A stretch of DNA of 64,000 nucleotides from Diabrotica undecimpunctata (GCF_040954645.1 NC_092808.1:116414049-116478048); one strand, 5' to 3'; counted from the stretch's first letter, positions 21,632 to 34,732 are shown. Translations and numbers: made by a program. Notes: generated from the letters alone by a model not told the origin.

Positions 21632-24167
21632 CCCATTAGCGCCTAACGGTACCATATGGGCTCGTTAGAAGGAGGTTTTTAAAACGTGAGGAATTTTTTG
21701 TAGTGGGGACTCCGAAGCGGTTTGAGTGGTCAGACAAGTTTAGTACATGTCGATACATACCTAGGAGACTTTGTGCGAACCAGTGGTAAAAGGTTTCGTT
21801 TGTTTTGGATATTTGAATACATGTGATAGTAATATTCGTGAAAAATATGGACATCAAATTTGTGTAAGTATTATTTAACTCTGAAAATATTATCTAGCTA
21901 ATTGCATTTATACGTATATTATCAATAACATGTGAAGGAATGTTAGTATGTAAAAACTGTTTTTGTCTAAATTATTATGGCTATAAAATTTGCCTCTAAA
22001 CATAGGTGTGCCCATATGAGCTCGTTAGGCGTTAATGCCATTTAAGAATAATGTGTTTTATTTTAGGGGAATTTCGCTTCAAGAAGCTCTAGATATAGCT
22101 TATGATGAAGGAAATGCCGTAGATATATATATTGAGCCTCCTGATAGTAACATCTTAACTGATGAAGACTCTGCAGATGAAGATGAGAGTGGTTTAGCAG
22201 ACAATTTTTCGGCAGGACAACTGAGTGCTCCAGCTGAGATTGTATTTGCGAACAAAGACAGACTGGGACTCAACCTTGATAATATTGATATTTTATCTGC
22301 ATCAACTCATGTACATGTTCCAAATAAGGACAGTTATTCACTGAATATAGCCATCAAACCAGCAGTCACCAATTTTGTTGAAGGAGATTTGCAAACCGGT
22401 AGTCGTACATTTCCACCAGGGGACTACTCTAAATACCAATCGTTGAGCTGTTTAGAGATATTTGAATGTTTTTTCTCCGACGATTTGCTTCAAATAATTT
22501 TACATGAAACGGTAAACTATGCTTTATTTCAAAATTGTCCTAATCCTAATCTGACCATAGAAGAATTAAAAGTGTTTATTGGTATTCTGATCCTCAGTGG
22601 AATTAATGTTTTGCCATCGAAAAGAAGTTATTGGGAAAACTCAGATGATATTAAAAATATTATGATATCAGAAGCCATGCGCCGTGATAGATTCTTGCAA
22701 ATATGCAGATTTATTCATTTTGCTGATAATAACAATGTAAACACCTCTGATAAAATGTACAAGCTTCGGCTAATTACAGACCACTTAAAATCAAGTTTTC
22801 TTAAACACTTTATACCTGAACCAAATCTTTCCTACGATGAATCGATGATTCGGTATTTTGGTCGCCATGGATGTAAACAATTCATCCGTGGCAAACCAGT
22901 AAGATTTGGATACAAAGTTTGGTCGTTGAATACTCTGAATGGTTACTTGGTGAATTTTGAAGTATACCAAGGAAAAAATCCCAGATCAAATTCTAATTGT
23001 GAATCAATTTTTGGAAAACCAACGGCTCCTCTACTGCAAATGATTGAGGAACTAAAGGAAAAAGGAAACTTTCCGTACAATTTTTTTTTCGATAACTTGT
23101 TTACAAATCCAAATTTATTATGTACTCTAAAAGCTAATGGTTATACTGGAACCGGCACTATAAGGGAAAACCGCTTGCCAAAGGACTGCCCTCTTCCTTC
23201 AAAAAAAGGAGGTTGAAAAACAAAGAAGAGGATACTTTTCATACATTTTAGACAGGGAAACGGGAATAGTGTATGTTAGATGGATGGACAATAATGTTGT
23301 CACCCTTGCTAGTACGAGTTATGGTATTGAGCCAGTGAAGGCAGTAGACAGGTTTAACAGAAAAGAAAAGAAAATACTTCCCATACCAAGGCCTAATCTT
23401 ATAGCGGAATACAATAAAAATATGGGTGAAACTGACCAAATGGACAACAACATATCTTGGTAAGTTTGTCTCTTTGTCTGCCTTTAGAATATAATTTTTT
23501 ATCTGATTGTAGTTATCGCATTGGTATTAGATCAAAGAAATGGTACTGGCCCATATTTACTTATCTAATTGATGCTGCATTACAGAATGCATGGATTTTG
23601 TACAGAAAAAGTGGCCGAAAAATTAGTCAACTAGATTTTAGACGAAGTATTTACCAGGTAAATAAACAGGTAGAAGGAAGCTATTCAGTAGTACTCTTGT
23701 GTTTCTTTTCTTTATTTCAGACGTATTTAACAAGATACAGGGTACAACCGAAAGCTACTGGACGAGCACCGAAAGCAGCAGCGAGTGATTTTCGAGTTAG
23801 CAATGATATTAGATATGCTGGAATGCATCATTACATTATTACAGTCCCCGAAGGTAAAAGGCGAAGATGTGGGGGTGACAATTGCAATAGTAGGGGACGA
23901 ACAATGTGCTGCAAATGCAATATTGGACTTTGTATAGATTGTTTTCGAATGTTTCATAATCAATAGTTAATTTTTATAAAAATAATTTTTTTTTGTGTAT
24001 AATATAGGTTGCGCCTAACGAGCCCATATGGGAACAGCTATTTTGAAGCATCTTGTTGTTCCTAATAAAAAAATATGGTCAAAAGTATGTTGTAGGGTCT
24101 TATTTTAGTCATTATTATTGTAAATTTCTAAAATTTTAAGAAATTTTTTTTTCTCGGCGTTAATGGG
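21632..24167 (+). mobile_element. Nearly intact piggyBac element, 2536 bp, TTAA duplication
   Basis: The left end is TTAA/CCCATTAGCGCC at 21628 and the right end is GGCGTTAATGGG/TTAA ending at 24171. These are 12-bp terminal repeats with one mismatch, flanked by the TTAA target site that defines piggyBac. Just inside are longer subterminal repeats built from CGCCTAACG, CATATGGG and GCTCGTTAG (21640-21668, 22009-22034 and, inverted, 24012-24034). The transposase lies between them in the same orientation. Confidence 0.9.
21847..23966 (+). pseudogene. piggyBac transposase, four exons, single frameshift
   Basis: Exon 1 is 21847-21863 (MDIKFV, then GT/GTAAGT). Exon 2 starts at 22067 after TTTTAG and continues GISLQEALDIAYDEGNAVDI with an acidic stretch. 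Catalytic blocks: NLSYDESMIRYFGRHGCKQF (first D), FFFDNLFTN (second D) and MGETDQMDNNIS (third D). Exon 2 ends at 23459; the 53-bp intron joins TG to T, giving YRIGIRSKKWYWPIFTYL. Exon 3 ends at 23657 (RSIYQ) and a 63-bp intron leads to exon 4, ending in a cysteine-rich domain (RRCGGDNCNSRGRTMCCKCN, CIDCF) and stop at 23966. The one defect I see is a one-base shift near 23205 (PLPSKK/EVEKQRRG). The splice sites are inferred from frame and consensus. Confidence 0.88.
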
Positions 24168-24171
24168 TTAA

Positions 24172-24851
24172 TTTTAAATAGTATAAGTAGGAGACATATT
24201 TTATAAACTCACGGCATAACTTGGAGTTTTAAAATAGACTGGGAACCGCAAAATCGTTGTTTGACACAGTCGCCCGGGTTTTCGCATTCGAATAAGTCGG
24301 CTTCAAATTTTTTTAGACCTGGATATAGTAACAACTGCAGTATGTATTAATTAGATTTTGATTATTATGGTGATGCTTTTGCTTTTTCAAATAGCAATAA
24401 TGTGAATTTATATGCAGATTTTTATAGTTTTGCTTAGATCCAAAGAGCTTGTGTAAATAGATATGGTAATCACAAAATAACACAGGGAAACTTTTTATTT
24501 TCGAGAATTTAAATTATAATACAAGCCAATATTATAATATGTTACATATGCAAGATATTAATTTTAGAATAATAAAAATTATGACATATTAACATCGTGT
24601 GGGTCATTTAACGCCTAACGTCAAAAAACGTCCAAAAATAATATGTTAAATATTTTTAATATTATTTTATTATTATATATTTATTTACGCTACCTAAAAG
24701 CGACCTAAAAAATATAATACAGGTAAAGGTAGAAAAAATTACAATAATTGATACAGTTCTGAGTCTTTAAGATAACTTATTGTGTTTTTTAATATTCATG
24801 TTTTTTCGTAAGACTTGTGATGGAACAGACATGAAGTCAACAGTGATATTA
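24172..24851. other. Spacer and 3' side of the orphan gag gene
   Basis: A+T-rich. A stray TTTAACGCCTAACGTC at about 24607 resembles the piggyBac subterminal repeat and may be the end of another, deleted copy. On the minus strand a short MSVPSQVLRKNMN reading follows the gag stop, but no endonuclease or RT is present. Confidence 0.45.
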
Positions 24852-26324
24852 TTATTCTTTAGAGGAATTATTTACCGATGAGTCGGAATCTTCTTCCGAT
24901 AATGAAGTTTTCACTGTAGAGAGTAAACCTATGTGTTTGCCAAGTTTTCGTATTAATTTGGTGCTTATGGTTTTCATTCTTTTGTCGATGTAGTATGAAT
25001 GTAATTCCGTTAGAAACTTTATAAGTACATAAGAGTCTTCTAAATACAATTTTGTTACGCTGATTATGTCTTTTGATCCTTGTATATTTTCGAATAGATC
25101 CACTACTTGATCGAAGCTTAACAATTGCTTTTCCCTTTCTACATATTCTCTAACTGGTTCCAATAATGTTTGGAGATTTAGTATATCATTTCTTAAGTTT
25201 TTGTCATCAGTTTTGGTTTTTTTCTTTAATTGAAGCTTAGGTTTTTCAAAGTTTTCTTCGGAGGGTGGCGTGATTGCATCTTCTAGGGTTCTTTTTTCGG
25301 TTGCTTTGTTCGAAGTTACTTGTGGTTCGTAAGAATTCAAATGTGTATTTTTATTTGGAGGTAAGTGTTGACGTGTTTCGGGTAAGGTTGATTTATGTTT
25401 TTGGGTATTAGAGGATGACTCAGACGATGTAGGTGTTGCGATTGTAGTGTTAACTGAAGAAGTGGTCAAATGTATAGATGTATTTTGTAGTGAGCACTGT
25501 TGGGTTTGGTTTATTGATAAATTTGGGATTGCTACTCTTTGTGATGTGGTTTGAGAAGACGTAGTAAGTGTGGAGGGAGTGGTATTTGAGATTGCGGGAG
25601 TATTTTGTAGATTATCTTGTTGAGTATGATTTATTGATAAATTTTGTCTTATTTCTGTTTGCATTGCACTATCATTTTGAGGATGGTTAGAAGGTGAAAT
25701 ATTTGGACAATTAGCTGCCTGGTGTCCAGTTAATTTGCATTTAAAACAATTTTCGTTTTGGGCTATAAATATGCGGTATGATGTTTGTTTCAACTCGATA
25801 ACAAAAGATTCAGGTAGTACAAAGTTGTCTGGAGAAGGTGAAACGAAAATTTGTCTTCGGAAGCTTAGAATATGACTAAAGGCAGGATTGGTTGCTCCTA
25901 TCCGTAGATATGATATGTCTGAGAGAGGATTTAAACCTAGTTTTATTAATTCGTCGATTATTATGTTAGAAGGTATGCTTGGACATACATTGGACAAAAT
26001 TAAGCGGACTGATGGAGTTATTAATCTTCTCGCTTCTAGTATATTTCCATTTACTATTATTTTCTTTGTTTCTGCTATGAATTTATCTACTAGGTTTTTG
26101 GATGATAGATATATGCATATTCTACCGTTTGATATACGGGATGCGAAAATTATATTTTTCGGTTCTATATGCTGACTCAATCCTTCAAGATAGTCATTAC
26201 TTGTACAATTCTCTAGAGTGTTAAACAAAATAGCTTGATCTCTGCTTGGGATTAATATACTACGTGGTTGACTAACTGCTTTTGAGTATGATGCATTTTG
26301 TGGTAGCTGATTGGAAGATGACAT
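24852..26324 (-). CDS. LINE ORF1 (gag-like) protein, intact, without ORF2
   Basis: An uninterrupted 490-codon frame from the ATG at 26324 (MSSSNQLPQNASYSKAVSQP). The N-terminal half aligns by eye to the gag frames at 37.4 and 48.9 kb: (I/F)(I/F)ASR(I/L)SN.RIC(I/M)YLS, the ARRL(I/V)TP and (N/G)VCPSIP blocks, and ILSFRRQI(F/Y)(V/I)SP. Next comes a zinc knuckle, CFKCKLTGHQAANCP (CX2CX4HX4C), at about residues 193-206, then a Ser/Thr/Gln-rich low-complexity region and a charged C-terminus. It should bind RNA in a LINE ribonucleoprotein. No endonuclease/RT ORF follows. LINE copies usually lose their 5' end, so an intact ORF1 without ORF2 is unusual: a deletion derivative, a gag-only element or a recruited gene are all possible. 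Confidence 0.8.
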   Translation of the reverse strand: MSSSNQLPQNASYSKAVSQPRSILIPSRDQAILFNTLENCTSNDYLEGLSQHIEPKNIIFASRISNGRICIYLSSKNLVDKFIAETKKIIVNGNILEARRLITPSVRLILSNVCPSIPSNIIIDELIKLGLNPLSDISYLRIGATNPAFSHILSFRRQIFVSPSPDNFVLPESFVIELKQTSYRIFIAQNENCFKCKLTGHQAANCPNISPSNHPQNDSAMQTEIRQNLSINHTQQDNLQNTPAISNTTPSTLTTSSQTTSQRVAIPNLSINQTQQCSLQNTSIHLTTSSVNTTIATPTSSESSSNTQKHKSTLPETRQHLPPNKNTHLNSYEPQVTSNKATEKRTLEDAITPPSEENFEKPKLQLKKKTKTDDKNLRNDILNLQTLLEPVREYVEREKQLLSFDQVVDLFENIQGSKDIISVTKLYLEDSYVLIKFLTELHSYYIDKRMKTISTKLIRKLGKHIGLLSTVKTSLSEEDSDSSVNNSSKE

Positions 26325-27330
26325 CTTTTAAATGGATTTTAAAATCCGACTAAAACCGGTACTGTTTTACAGCTTTCGTTGTGATACCAGTTCATGTAAA
26401 TTGGATAATACTTATAACTGATTGCAGTTGTTTACTTAAATATATAAATACAAATAGATGAAAAAAGTATATTTTATCTACTCACGATTCCAATATTCAG
26501 TATACAAATCACTTTCACTTTTATACTTAATTACTTTTCTTAAGTTATTAAACCACTATAAAATTAACTTCTTTGCGAGCTATTTTAGATTAGACTCGAA
26601 GATGATTTTGATTTTAATATAATTCACTATTTACATGTTCAGAACTGAAGAAATAATCGTTTAAATATTTAAATTTTTAAGAGAAACTTTGAAATGCGTC
26701 TAAACACTTTGACAGTTTTTTGACGTTTTTCTATTTTATTATTAGAATACTATTTAACAGCTATAATTACAAGCTATTCAATTAGCTCGCAAATGGCACT
26801 AAAAGTACATTGCTCTCACTTACTTTTTTTGGGGAACATTTAAATTATAAGAACACGTTATATCTTAGAAACAACACGTACCGGAAAATTTTGTAGAAAT
26901 TTAGTCTATAACATATTTGTTTAGAAAGCCATTTGATTTGATTTAATGTTTTGAATTGATTGGATTTAATTACATTTGGTTATGTGTTACATGTCACTAC
27001 GAGATTTGAACTGTTAGAATGAAATCAGTGTGTTGTTGTTTGTTTGTATTTATATGACTGCGGACACTAAATCCATTCGATAATCTTACAATTTTTACTC
27101 ATTTTTTCATTAGTCATTGTTTCGTATACAATCTCATTCTAAATCTATTACTAGTATTGATCTCTAATATATAGACTTTTTTTGGTAATTTGTTTCTAGT
27201 TTTTTTTCTATTAGGTGCTTTTTAGTTATTTATATATAAAATAGGTGATGATGTCCTCAGAGTTCCACAGCAAATTCTTCTGCAGATATCTACTTAATTC
27301 AATAGCTATTTTACTGCGGTCTGTCCAAGT
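26325..27330. other. Upstream of orphan gag, no gene
   Basis: Probably includes the 5' UTR of the gag-like gene (minus strand). No further coding signal. Confidence 0.4.
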
Positions 27331-27480
27331 TCCTCATTTTTTCTCTTTTTTTTTTATTTTTGTTTATTTGTTTTATTTTTTTTTAATATTATTTATTTTT
27401 TAAATATTTTTTTATTTTATTTGCTTTCATTTATTTTTTTATTTTCTTTTTTTATTATTTTTTTTTAATATTTCTTATAT
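27331..27480. repeat. T-rich low-complexity tract
   Basis: Nearly pure T/A with long T runs. It lies just beyond the C-terminal end of the minus-strand LINE (stop at 27521), so it is probably the expanded poly(A) tail of that LINE. Confidence 0.7.
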
Positions 27481-27520
27481 TCTAACAAATTACAAAGAAA
27501 TACTTACTCTATATTTAGAA

Positions 27521-27728
27521 TCACATTTTAAGTTTAATATCTAAAACATGTTTATACAATAATCTATATAAAAACTCATTGTTTTCTAATGTTAATAATT
27601 AATTTAGATTATTGAGAAAGTGGACATCGGTCAAAGAATAAAGCGAATTTAAAAAGTTATTAACCTTTTTGGATATAAGAGAACAGTCCAAAATTTTATG
27701 TTGTATGTTACCCATCTGACCACAAGTA
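27521..27728 (-). pseudogene. LINE ORF2 C-terminus, distal half of a split gene
   Basis: The minus strand reads CGQMGNIQHKILDC, KVNNFLNSLYS and LYKHVLDIKLKM then stop at 27521. The CxCG...H.IL.C motif is the terminal zinc-knuckle-like domain of RNase H-bearing LINEs, as in the copy at 57.5 kb. Its upstream half lies at 30806-31745, separated by a DNA transposon. Confidence 0.8.
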
Positions 27729-28419
27729 CAGGGTGGTCCAATAAGCCGATCATTCGGCTATATATCAGAAACTATTCATGTTATAACTTTAGGAGAAAAA
27801 TTCCTTAGTAAAAGTGGCCAAGAGAAATCGCTGGAAATATCTTTCAAGATTCTGGGTTAACCACAAGGGGGCGTAACCTGTGAAGAAAAATTTGAAAACC
27901 AGTTTTTTGTTAAATATACCCAATTATACCAAGTGTTAAATAAGTAAACTAGAAAGAGGCCTAAATTCCGCACAAGGTTGTTCAAGTACTTCTTTTTTGT
28001 TTTATCAAATAAAGGGTGGGGGAGAGTGGGAAAGTATTTGAGGATAAATACCTATAACTTTGGTTTGGATCAACTGATTTTAACGAAATTAATGTCATTA
28101 GAAAGAGTGTGAATGATTTAATTTATATCTGCTATAAAAAAATTGCATTTAGTTTTAATTGTCATGGGCAGAGGGTACTTTCGAATAGAAAAAATTAAAA
28201 TTTGTTTTTTTTTTCAAAATGTTTATTAGAAACACTTATTTATTGTAAATTATAATGAAATTATATTAAATTCGTAACAAAATGACGCAAACCGCATGTT
28301 GATAGCTTTTGTCGAACTCGAGATATGAATAAAAACGCATAGTATTGACTCACCCTTTATTATATGTAACTTAAAATTAAATATGTGAAAGGTCATACAA
28401 ATATCTCGATCATTAAAAC

Positions 28420-29918
28420 TTAATGTCCAATTAAATGTTCAAATTGTTTTTCATCGTTGTCCACACGAAGATGTAATCTTTCGCGCGTAGGCATAACATC
28501 TGCTTCAATCTCAGCTGTTGATATACTATTTATTGCGTTTATAATGCGCTGTTTCATAGTCGTCTCGCGTGGTTGGTCGAGTTTGGTACACTAAGTCCTT
28601 CAATCTTGCCCACAGATAAAAGTCCAGACATGTTAAGTCTAGAGATCTAGCTGGCCGTGAAAATATACTTCCTCTTCCAATCCATTTATTTGGATAACTT
28701 GCATACAAATAATTTTAAACTCGTCTGGAAAAGTGAGCAGGACACCCGTCATGTTGTAAATTCATATCTCTTTTTGTTTGTGAGGAAATATCTTCCAATA
28801 AAACAAGCAACTGATTTTCCAGAAAATCCAAACATGTTTCGTCATTTAAACTTCTATCAAAGAAATATGGACCTACGATATGTAGGTCTTCCAATCCATT
28901 TATTTTAATAACTTGCATACAAATAATTTTAAACTCGTCTGGAAAAGTGAGCAGGACACCCGTCATGTTGTAATATCATATCTCTTTTTGTTTGTGAGGA
29001 AATATCTTCCAATAAAACAGGCAACTGATTTTCCAGAAAATCCAAACATGTTTCGTCATTTAAACTTCTATCAAAGAAATATGGACCTACGATATGTTCA
29101 TCAACTATACCACACCAAACATTAAGACTCCATCTACCTTGAACCTGTATCTCATGTATCCAGTGCAGATTTTCTTCAGCCCAATAATGCATATTACGCA
29201 GATTAACACCACCCGCACTATTAAACGTAGCCTCGTCTGTCCAAAAAATCTTTGACATAATATGCGGTTGTTCTTTAAGCAGACCTAACATCCAATTGCA
29301 GTAATCTAGCTCTGCATCAAAATCTCTCTCATGTAAAGCTTGGTCGAGAACTACATGATAAGGATGCAGTCTAAAAAACAGAACAACAAATACTGGTGAA
29401 AAAGAAACCACTATATTTACTAAAACTCAAAAAATTTTAGAAAATCCACAATTGTTTCACAAGATAAATCGTTCATAAGTATTTTTAAGAAACGGATAAA
29501 AAGATAAAAGCGCCGTGTTGCCGTTTTTATCGGAATATTAAAATAACAGTTTAATCTAAAGTTTAAAGGAAATTCCAAGTTTCTGACCTAAATGTTCACT
29601 TTATAATATGAAAAACCAACCTGTGATGTTTTAAAATCCTTTTGGGTATGTTTAATTCTATAGAGATTTGCCGACTACTTATATGTGGATTCTGTTGAAT
29701 TAAAGCAAGAACATTAATTATTGAATTATCTTCGGTCATACCTCTACTACGTCATTTAAAACAAGGACAATGAAAACTACCAGTTTCTCTTAATCTTCTT
29801 GCCTTTCTTTCAAATACTTTTTTGCCATGATGTCTCCTGTCAGGATATCTTACAGAATATATACGTGTACGAAATAAGCTCGAATCATATCATACAATTC
29901 TGCATTTGATATACTCAT
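28420..29918 (-). pseudogene. DD41D-type transposase with one intron
   Basis: Exon 1 starts at 29918 (MSISNAELYDMIRAYF). After small breaks it reads KARRLRETGSFHCPC, DNSIINVLALIQQNPHISSR and QISIELNIPKRILKHH, and ends at 29621 (CAG/GTTGGT). The 250-bp intron ends TTCTGTTTTTTAG at 29371 and joins in frame to LHPYHVVLDQALHERDF. Catalytic blocks are IFWTDEATFNS, ILQHDGCPAHFS and ARSLDLTCLDFYLW; I count 41 residues between the second and third D. The C-terminus ends KQFEHLIGH at 28420. A 214-bp internal tandem duplication (28674-29094), an in-frame TAA after FSRRV and several frameshifts make it inactive. The family is widespread in insects; DD41D spacing recalls rosa-like elements. Confidence 0.85.
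28674..29094. repeat. 214-bp tandem duplication inside the transposase gene
   Basis: The unit starting CTTCCAATCCATTTATTT at 28674 is repeated from 28888 (GTCATGTTGTAA recurs exactly 214 bp apart). The copies are nearly identical, so the duplication is recent. Because 214 is not a multiple of 3 it shifts the frame. Confidence 0.92.
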
Positions 29919-30805
29919 CACGAAATATTAGTACTGATAATTAATTACTTATATTACCAATATTAATATCTATTGAAAAAAGTGCAATCTTCAATTCAAT
30001 TTCGAACACTTCTTAAGAATGTTTTGACTGCTATCAATAAATAAGCAATATGAACTCCCTTTCAAATTCATTGTCGTAGCCTACTTAGTTTCGAAAAAAA
30101 TATTTTTAATCATATGAACTAACAATGGTCAAAATAGGTATCAACATTAAGATTCTTTTGCTATAAAAAAATTTGAAAGTACCTACTGACTTATTTTTTA
30201 ATTTAATTTAGAATACAGGGTGAGTCAATATTATACTTACTTATGTTTATGCGTTTTTATTCATATCTGGACTTTAAAAAAAGCTATTAACATGCGGTTT
30301 GCGCCATTTTGTTACGAATTTAATCCAGTTCCATCCTAATTTACAAAAAATAGGTGTTTACATTAAATATTTTGAAGAAAAACAAATTTAAATTTTTTCT
30401 ATTCGAAAGTACCCTCTACCTATGACAATTAAAACGTAATTCAATTACTTTATAGTAGTGGTAAATTAATTTATCCACACTCTTTCTAATGACACTAATT
30501 TCGTTAAAATCAGTAAGTACAAACCAAAGTTATAGGTATTTATCCACAAATACTTTCCTACTCTCCCCCACCCTTTATTTGAAAAAATTAAAAAAATGTA
30601 CTTAAACAACTTTGTGCAGAATTTAGGCCTCCTTCTAGATTACTTATTTAACACTTAATATAATTAGGCATACTTCCCAAAAAACTGGTTTTCAAAGTTT
30701 TCTTCACAGGTTACGACCCCTAGCGGTTAACCTAGAAACTTTAATATATATAACATGAATAGTTTCTGATATATAGCCAAGAGATCAACTTATTGGACCA
30801 CCCGG

Positions 30806-31745
30806 TACATAGTGGACTATCAGCTAGATTCATTTTAAACATATATGATGGTGTAAGACAGTGGTTAAATCTCATTCTGCATATAGTTATTGTCATATCC
30901 TTTGTCGAACCCATTTTAGAAAACCAAGATTTATCCGTAATATGGTTTCTGATTACTCTGTAATGGTTTCCTGTATTTATATTATCGTGAATATACCTTT
31001 CTTTCCATTTTTTCTTAAGCTCTTTGAAAATGTCTGATTCTATATGTCTAGACGTACAAAGATAATAAGTTAATACTCCTTGTATCACCGCGTTTTTTTG
31101 CCAATTCATCTACTATTTCATTTCCAGTTATTCCACAGTGGCTTTAATCCATGCCAACTTAACCGTTTTGCCTTGTTGCTGAAGTTCTTTAATTTTATTT
31201 AATATATATAATTCAATGTAGTGCTTCCACTATCGCTATTAATTCAGCTGTGTATATACTCATGATGGAATTGAGTTTAAACATTTTACTGTTTTTATTA
31301 TTGTTATCCTAGTATGCACATCCCACACCTTCGATACTTTTGGATGCATCTGTACGAGTATATAGCATATAACAATCTTTGATCAATTGTGAACTGTCAG
31401 ATATAAACATTAATTTTTTTAAAGATAAAGGTAAATTGCTGTAGTCTCTTAAGAAGTATACCTGAACTTGTTCCAGAGTCAATATTGTAATTTGGGTTTA
31501 TGTCATATTTTTATAGTTGTTTGTCATATATTGTCATTTTTGAATAGAAATCTACTACATTTAGAGTTTTCTTTTTTATCCAATATTTTTCTGTTAAGTC
31601 TGCTAAGAACAGCTGGTGTATTTTCGATAATAAACTTGACTTTTTCTCGTACAATCTACCTAAAAGTCTGATGCTAAGTTTTTTTTGTCTTACATCCATT
31701 GGCGAAATCAGTATGAATACATTAGGATATATAAGTTTTCATCAA
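30806..31745 (-). pseudogene. LINE ORF2, RT tail and RNase H, proximal half of a split gene
   Basis: Read down from 31699: KLSIRLLGRLYEKKSSLLSK (RT C-terminal region), then RNase H pieces in shifting frames: YTRTDASKSIEGVGCAY, SIYTAELIAIVEALH, GITGNEIVDELAKK. A clean frame from 31109 gives HIESDIFKELKKKW, MGSTKDMTITICRMRFNHCL and MFKMNLADSPLC, stopping exactly where the DD41D transposon begins. The next codons (TCGQMGN) lie on its far side at 27726. It is 5'-truncated, since no palm motifs of the RT are present. Confidence 0.82.
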
Positions 31746-33180
31746 GGAATCCTCTAAGAAATAGAACAATTTTCTTTTTGCCATGTATTTAAGAAGAAGA
31801 GAAGAAGGGGTGGTTATTATATGACTGATATTATGTTCAATTCATTTAAGAGAGTTAAGTATGGCATTGATGCACTTTAAAAAAATTTAAAAATAATTGA
31901 ATAAAATCAAGATAAATATAAAAATGAACCAAGTAAAACCCACCTGTTTTTTTTATTTTTTTCTAATATTTTATAGAATTTTATGACAATAAACGTAAAC
32001 TAGAAATAACCACTGAATAAACTGAAGTAACAGTTTATTTAGTACTTTTATTAATAATATACAAAGTACCAAGCGACAGAATGGTAATAAAATCAAAATA
32101 GTATGTATACTCGGTTCACTAACCCCTGTTTAACTCTTGTAAATTTAGCAATTATTGTTTTTGTGACGTTAGTTACAGTTTGACAGACTTTAAGTTCCTA
32201 TAAACTAACAATTATAAACTACTAACACATGCAAAATAAAACAGCATAAAACTATAAGTGCATTCATGTATAAAATAATTAGTAATTCATATGTGAGACC
32301 ACTTAATGGCTGGATAAATGAGAACTAAACATACATAAAAAACAAAGACTTCGACAAATCTCAGATATGCAAGTACAATGTAAAGATCTCAGAGTACAAT
32401 GTAAAGATGAATCAACAACCAAGAAAGAAACAGAAACGAAAAGGAGTAGAGTCGAGGAAACAGCTCTAATCCTACTTATCAAAGAAAAATATGTAGCAAA
32501 CTCATCAGCAGAATGTAGGAGGCTTTAGTTGCCAATAATAAAAGAAGAATTTAATAGCAAGAATATACTAGCAATAGCGGATTAATAGAAAGACGAAGAT
32601 GTATCATCTATAATTATACAAAACATATATGCAACACACAATACACAAATAGCTAATCTACATAAATACATAGTACAAAAACAAAAAATACAAAAAAACA
32701 CACAAATCAGTCAGCATTTTATATCCCAAGGGTACAAATACCACCCTTGGTTGTTTTTTAACTAAAAGTAGGTTATTTCCTGCAAGATCGAGCCCACGTA
32801 ATGGATTATCTGCAACAACTTTAAAATTTTGCAAATTTTTTTAAATAATTTATTTTGAAAACGATTTCCGAAGTAAAAGTCAAAACGTGAAATATTAAAA
32901 AATTGTAATTTTCATTACAATCAATTGTGACAATACCATACAAATATAATATTTAACGTGTCACAAGAAAACAGTTTAGAATAGTTCAGTTAATAGAAGA
33001 GTAAGAAAAAACCAAACTAATTTTATTTGGTGAGTTAACAAAAAATTTTTTTCTTTCTAGTTCAACTTTGTAAGATATTTTGTCTTTTTTAGCAGCTCTT
33101 GATAATAATTGTAAACACAATTGAAAGCTCGAGATAATAATTAGTTAACCAATAGCCCTTTTATTGACTCCAACACAAAA
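31746..33180. other. Non-coding; possible LINE-derived fragments
   Basis: A+T-rich. On the plus strand 32390-32540 frames such as ETETKRSRVEETALILLIKE are lysine/glutamate-rich and might be a gag remnant, but nothing is diagnostic. Around 32860-32900 there is GATTTCCGAAGTAAAAGTC, related to the repeat family of the 56.6/62.2-kb arms. Confidence 0.4.
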
Positions 33181-33182
33181 CA

Positions 33183-34712
<1,530 letters not shown>

Positions 34713-34732
34713 ATATATATATTTATATATAT

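Larger units (their letters stand above)
27729..30805 (-). mobile_element. DD41D Tc1/mariner-type transposon with about 600-bp inverted arms
   Basis: The left end is TA/CAGGGTGGTCCAATAAG and the right end, reverse-complemented, is TA/CCGGGTGGTCCAATAAG, so TA target duplications lie at 27727-27728 and 30806-30807. The arms (27729-28357 and 30216-30805) are inverted copies of one another over their whole length, including AAAGGGTGGGGGAGAGTGGG / CCTACTCTCCCCCACCCTTT and the blocks around TATCTCAGAAAC-like words. The inner edge of each arm is again TA next to CAGGGTGAGTC (30214, and GACTCACCCTT at 28347). The transposase lies between the arms on the minus strand. The insertion interrupts a LINE; removing it with one TA restores that reading frame. 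Confidence 0.9.

Noticed and set aside
32290..32640. gag gene near 32.4 kb
   Set aside because: Charged frames only, no zinc knuckle and repeated stops.
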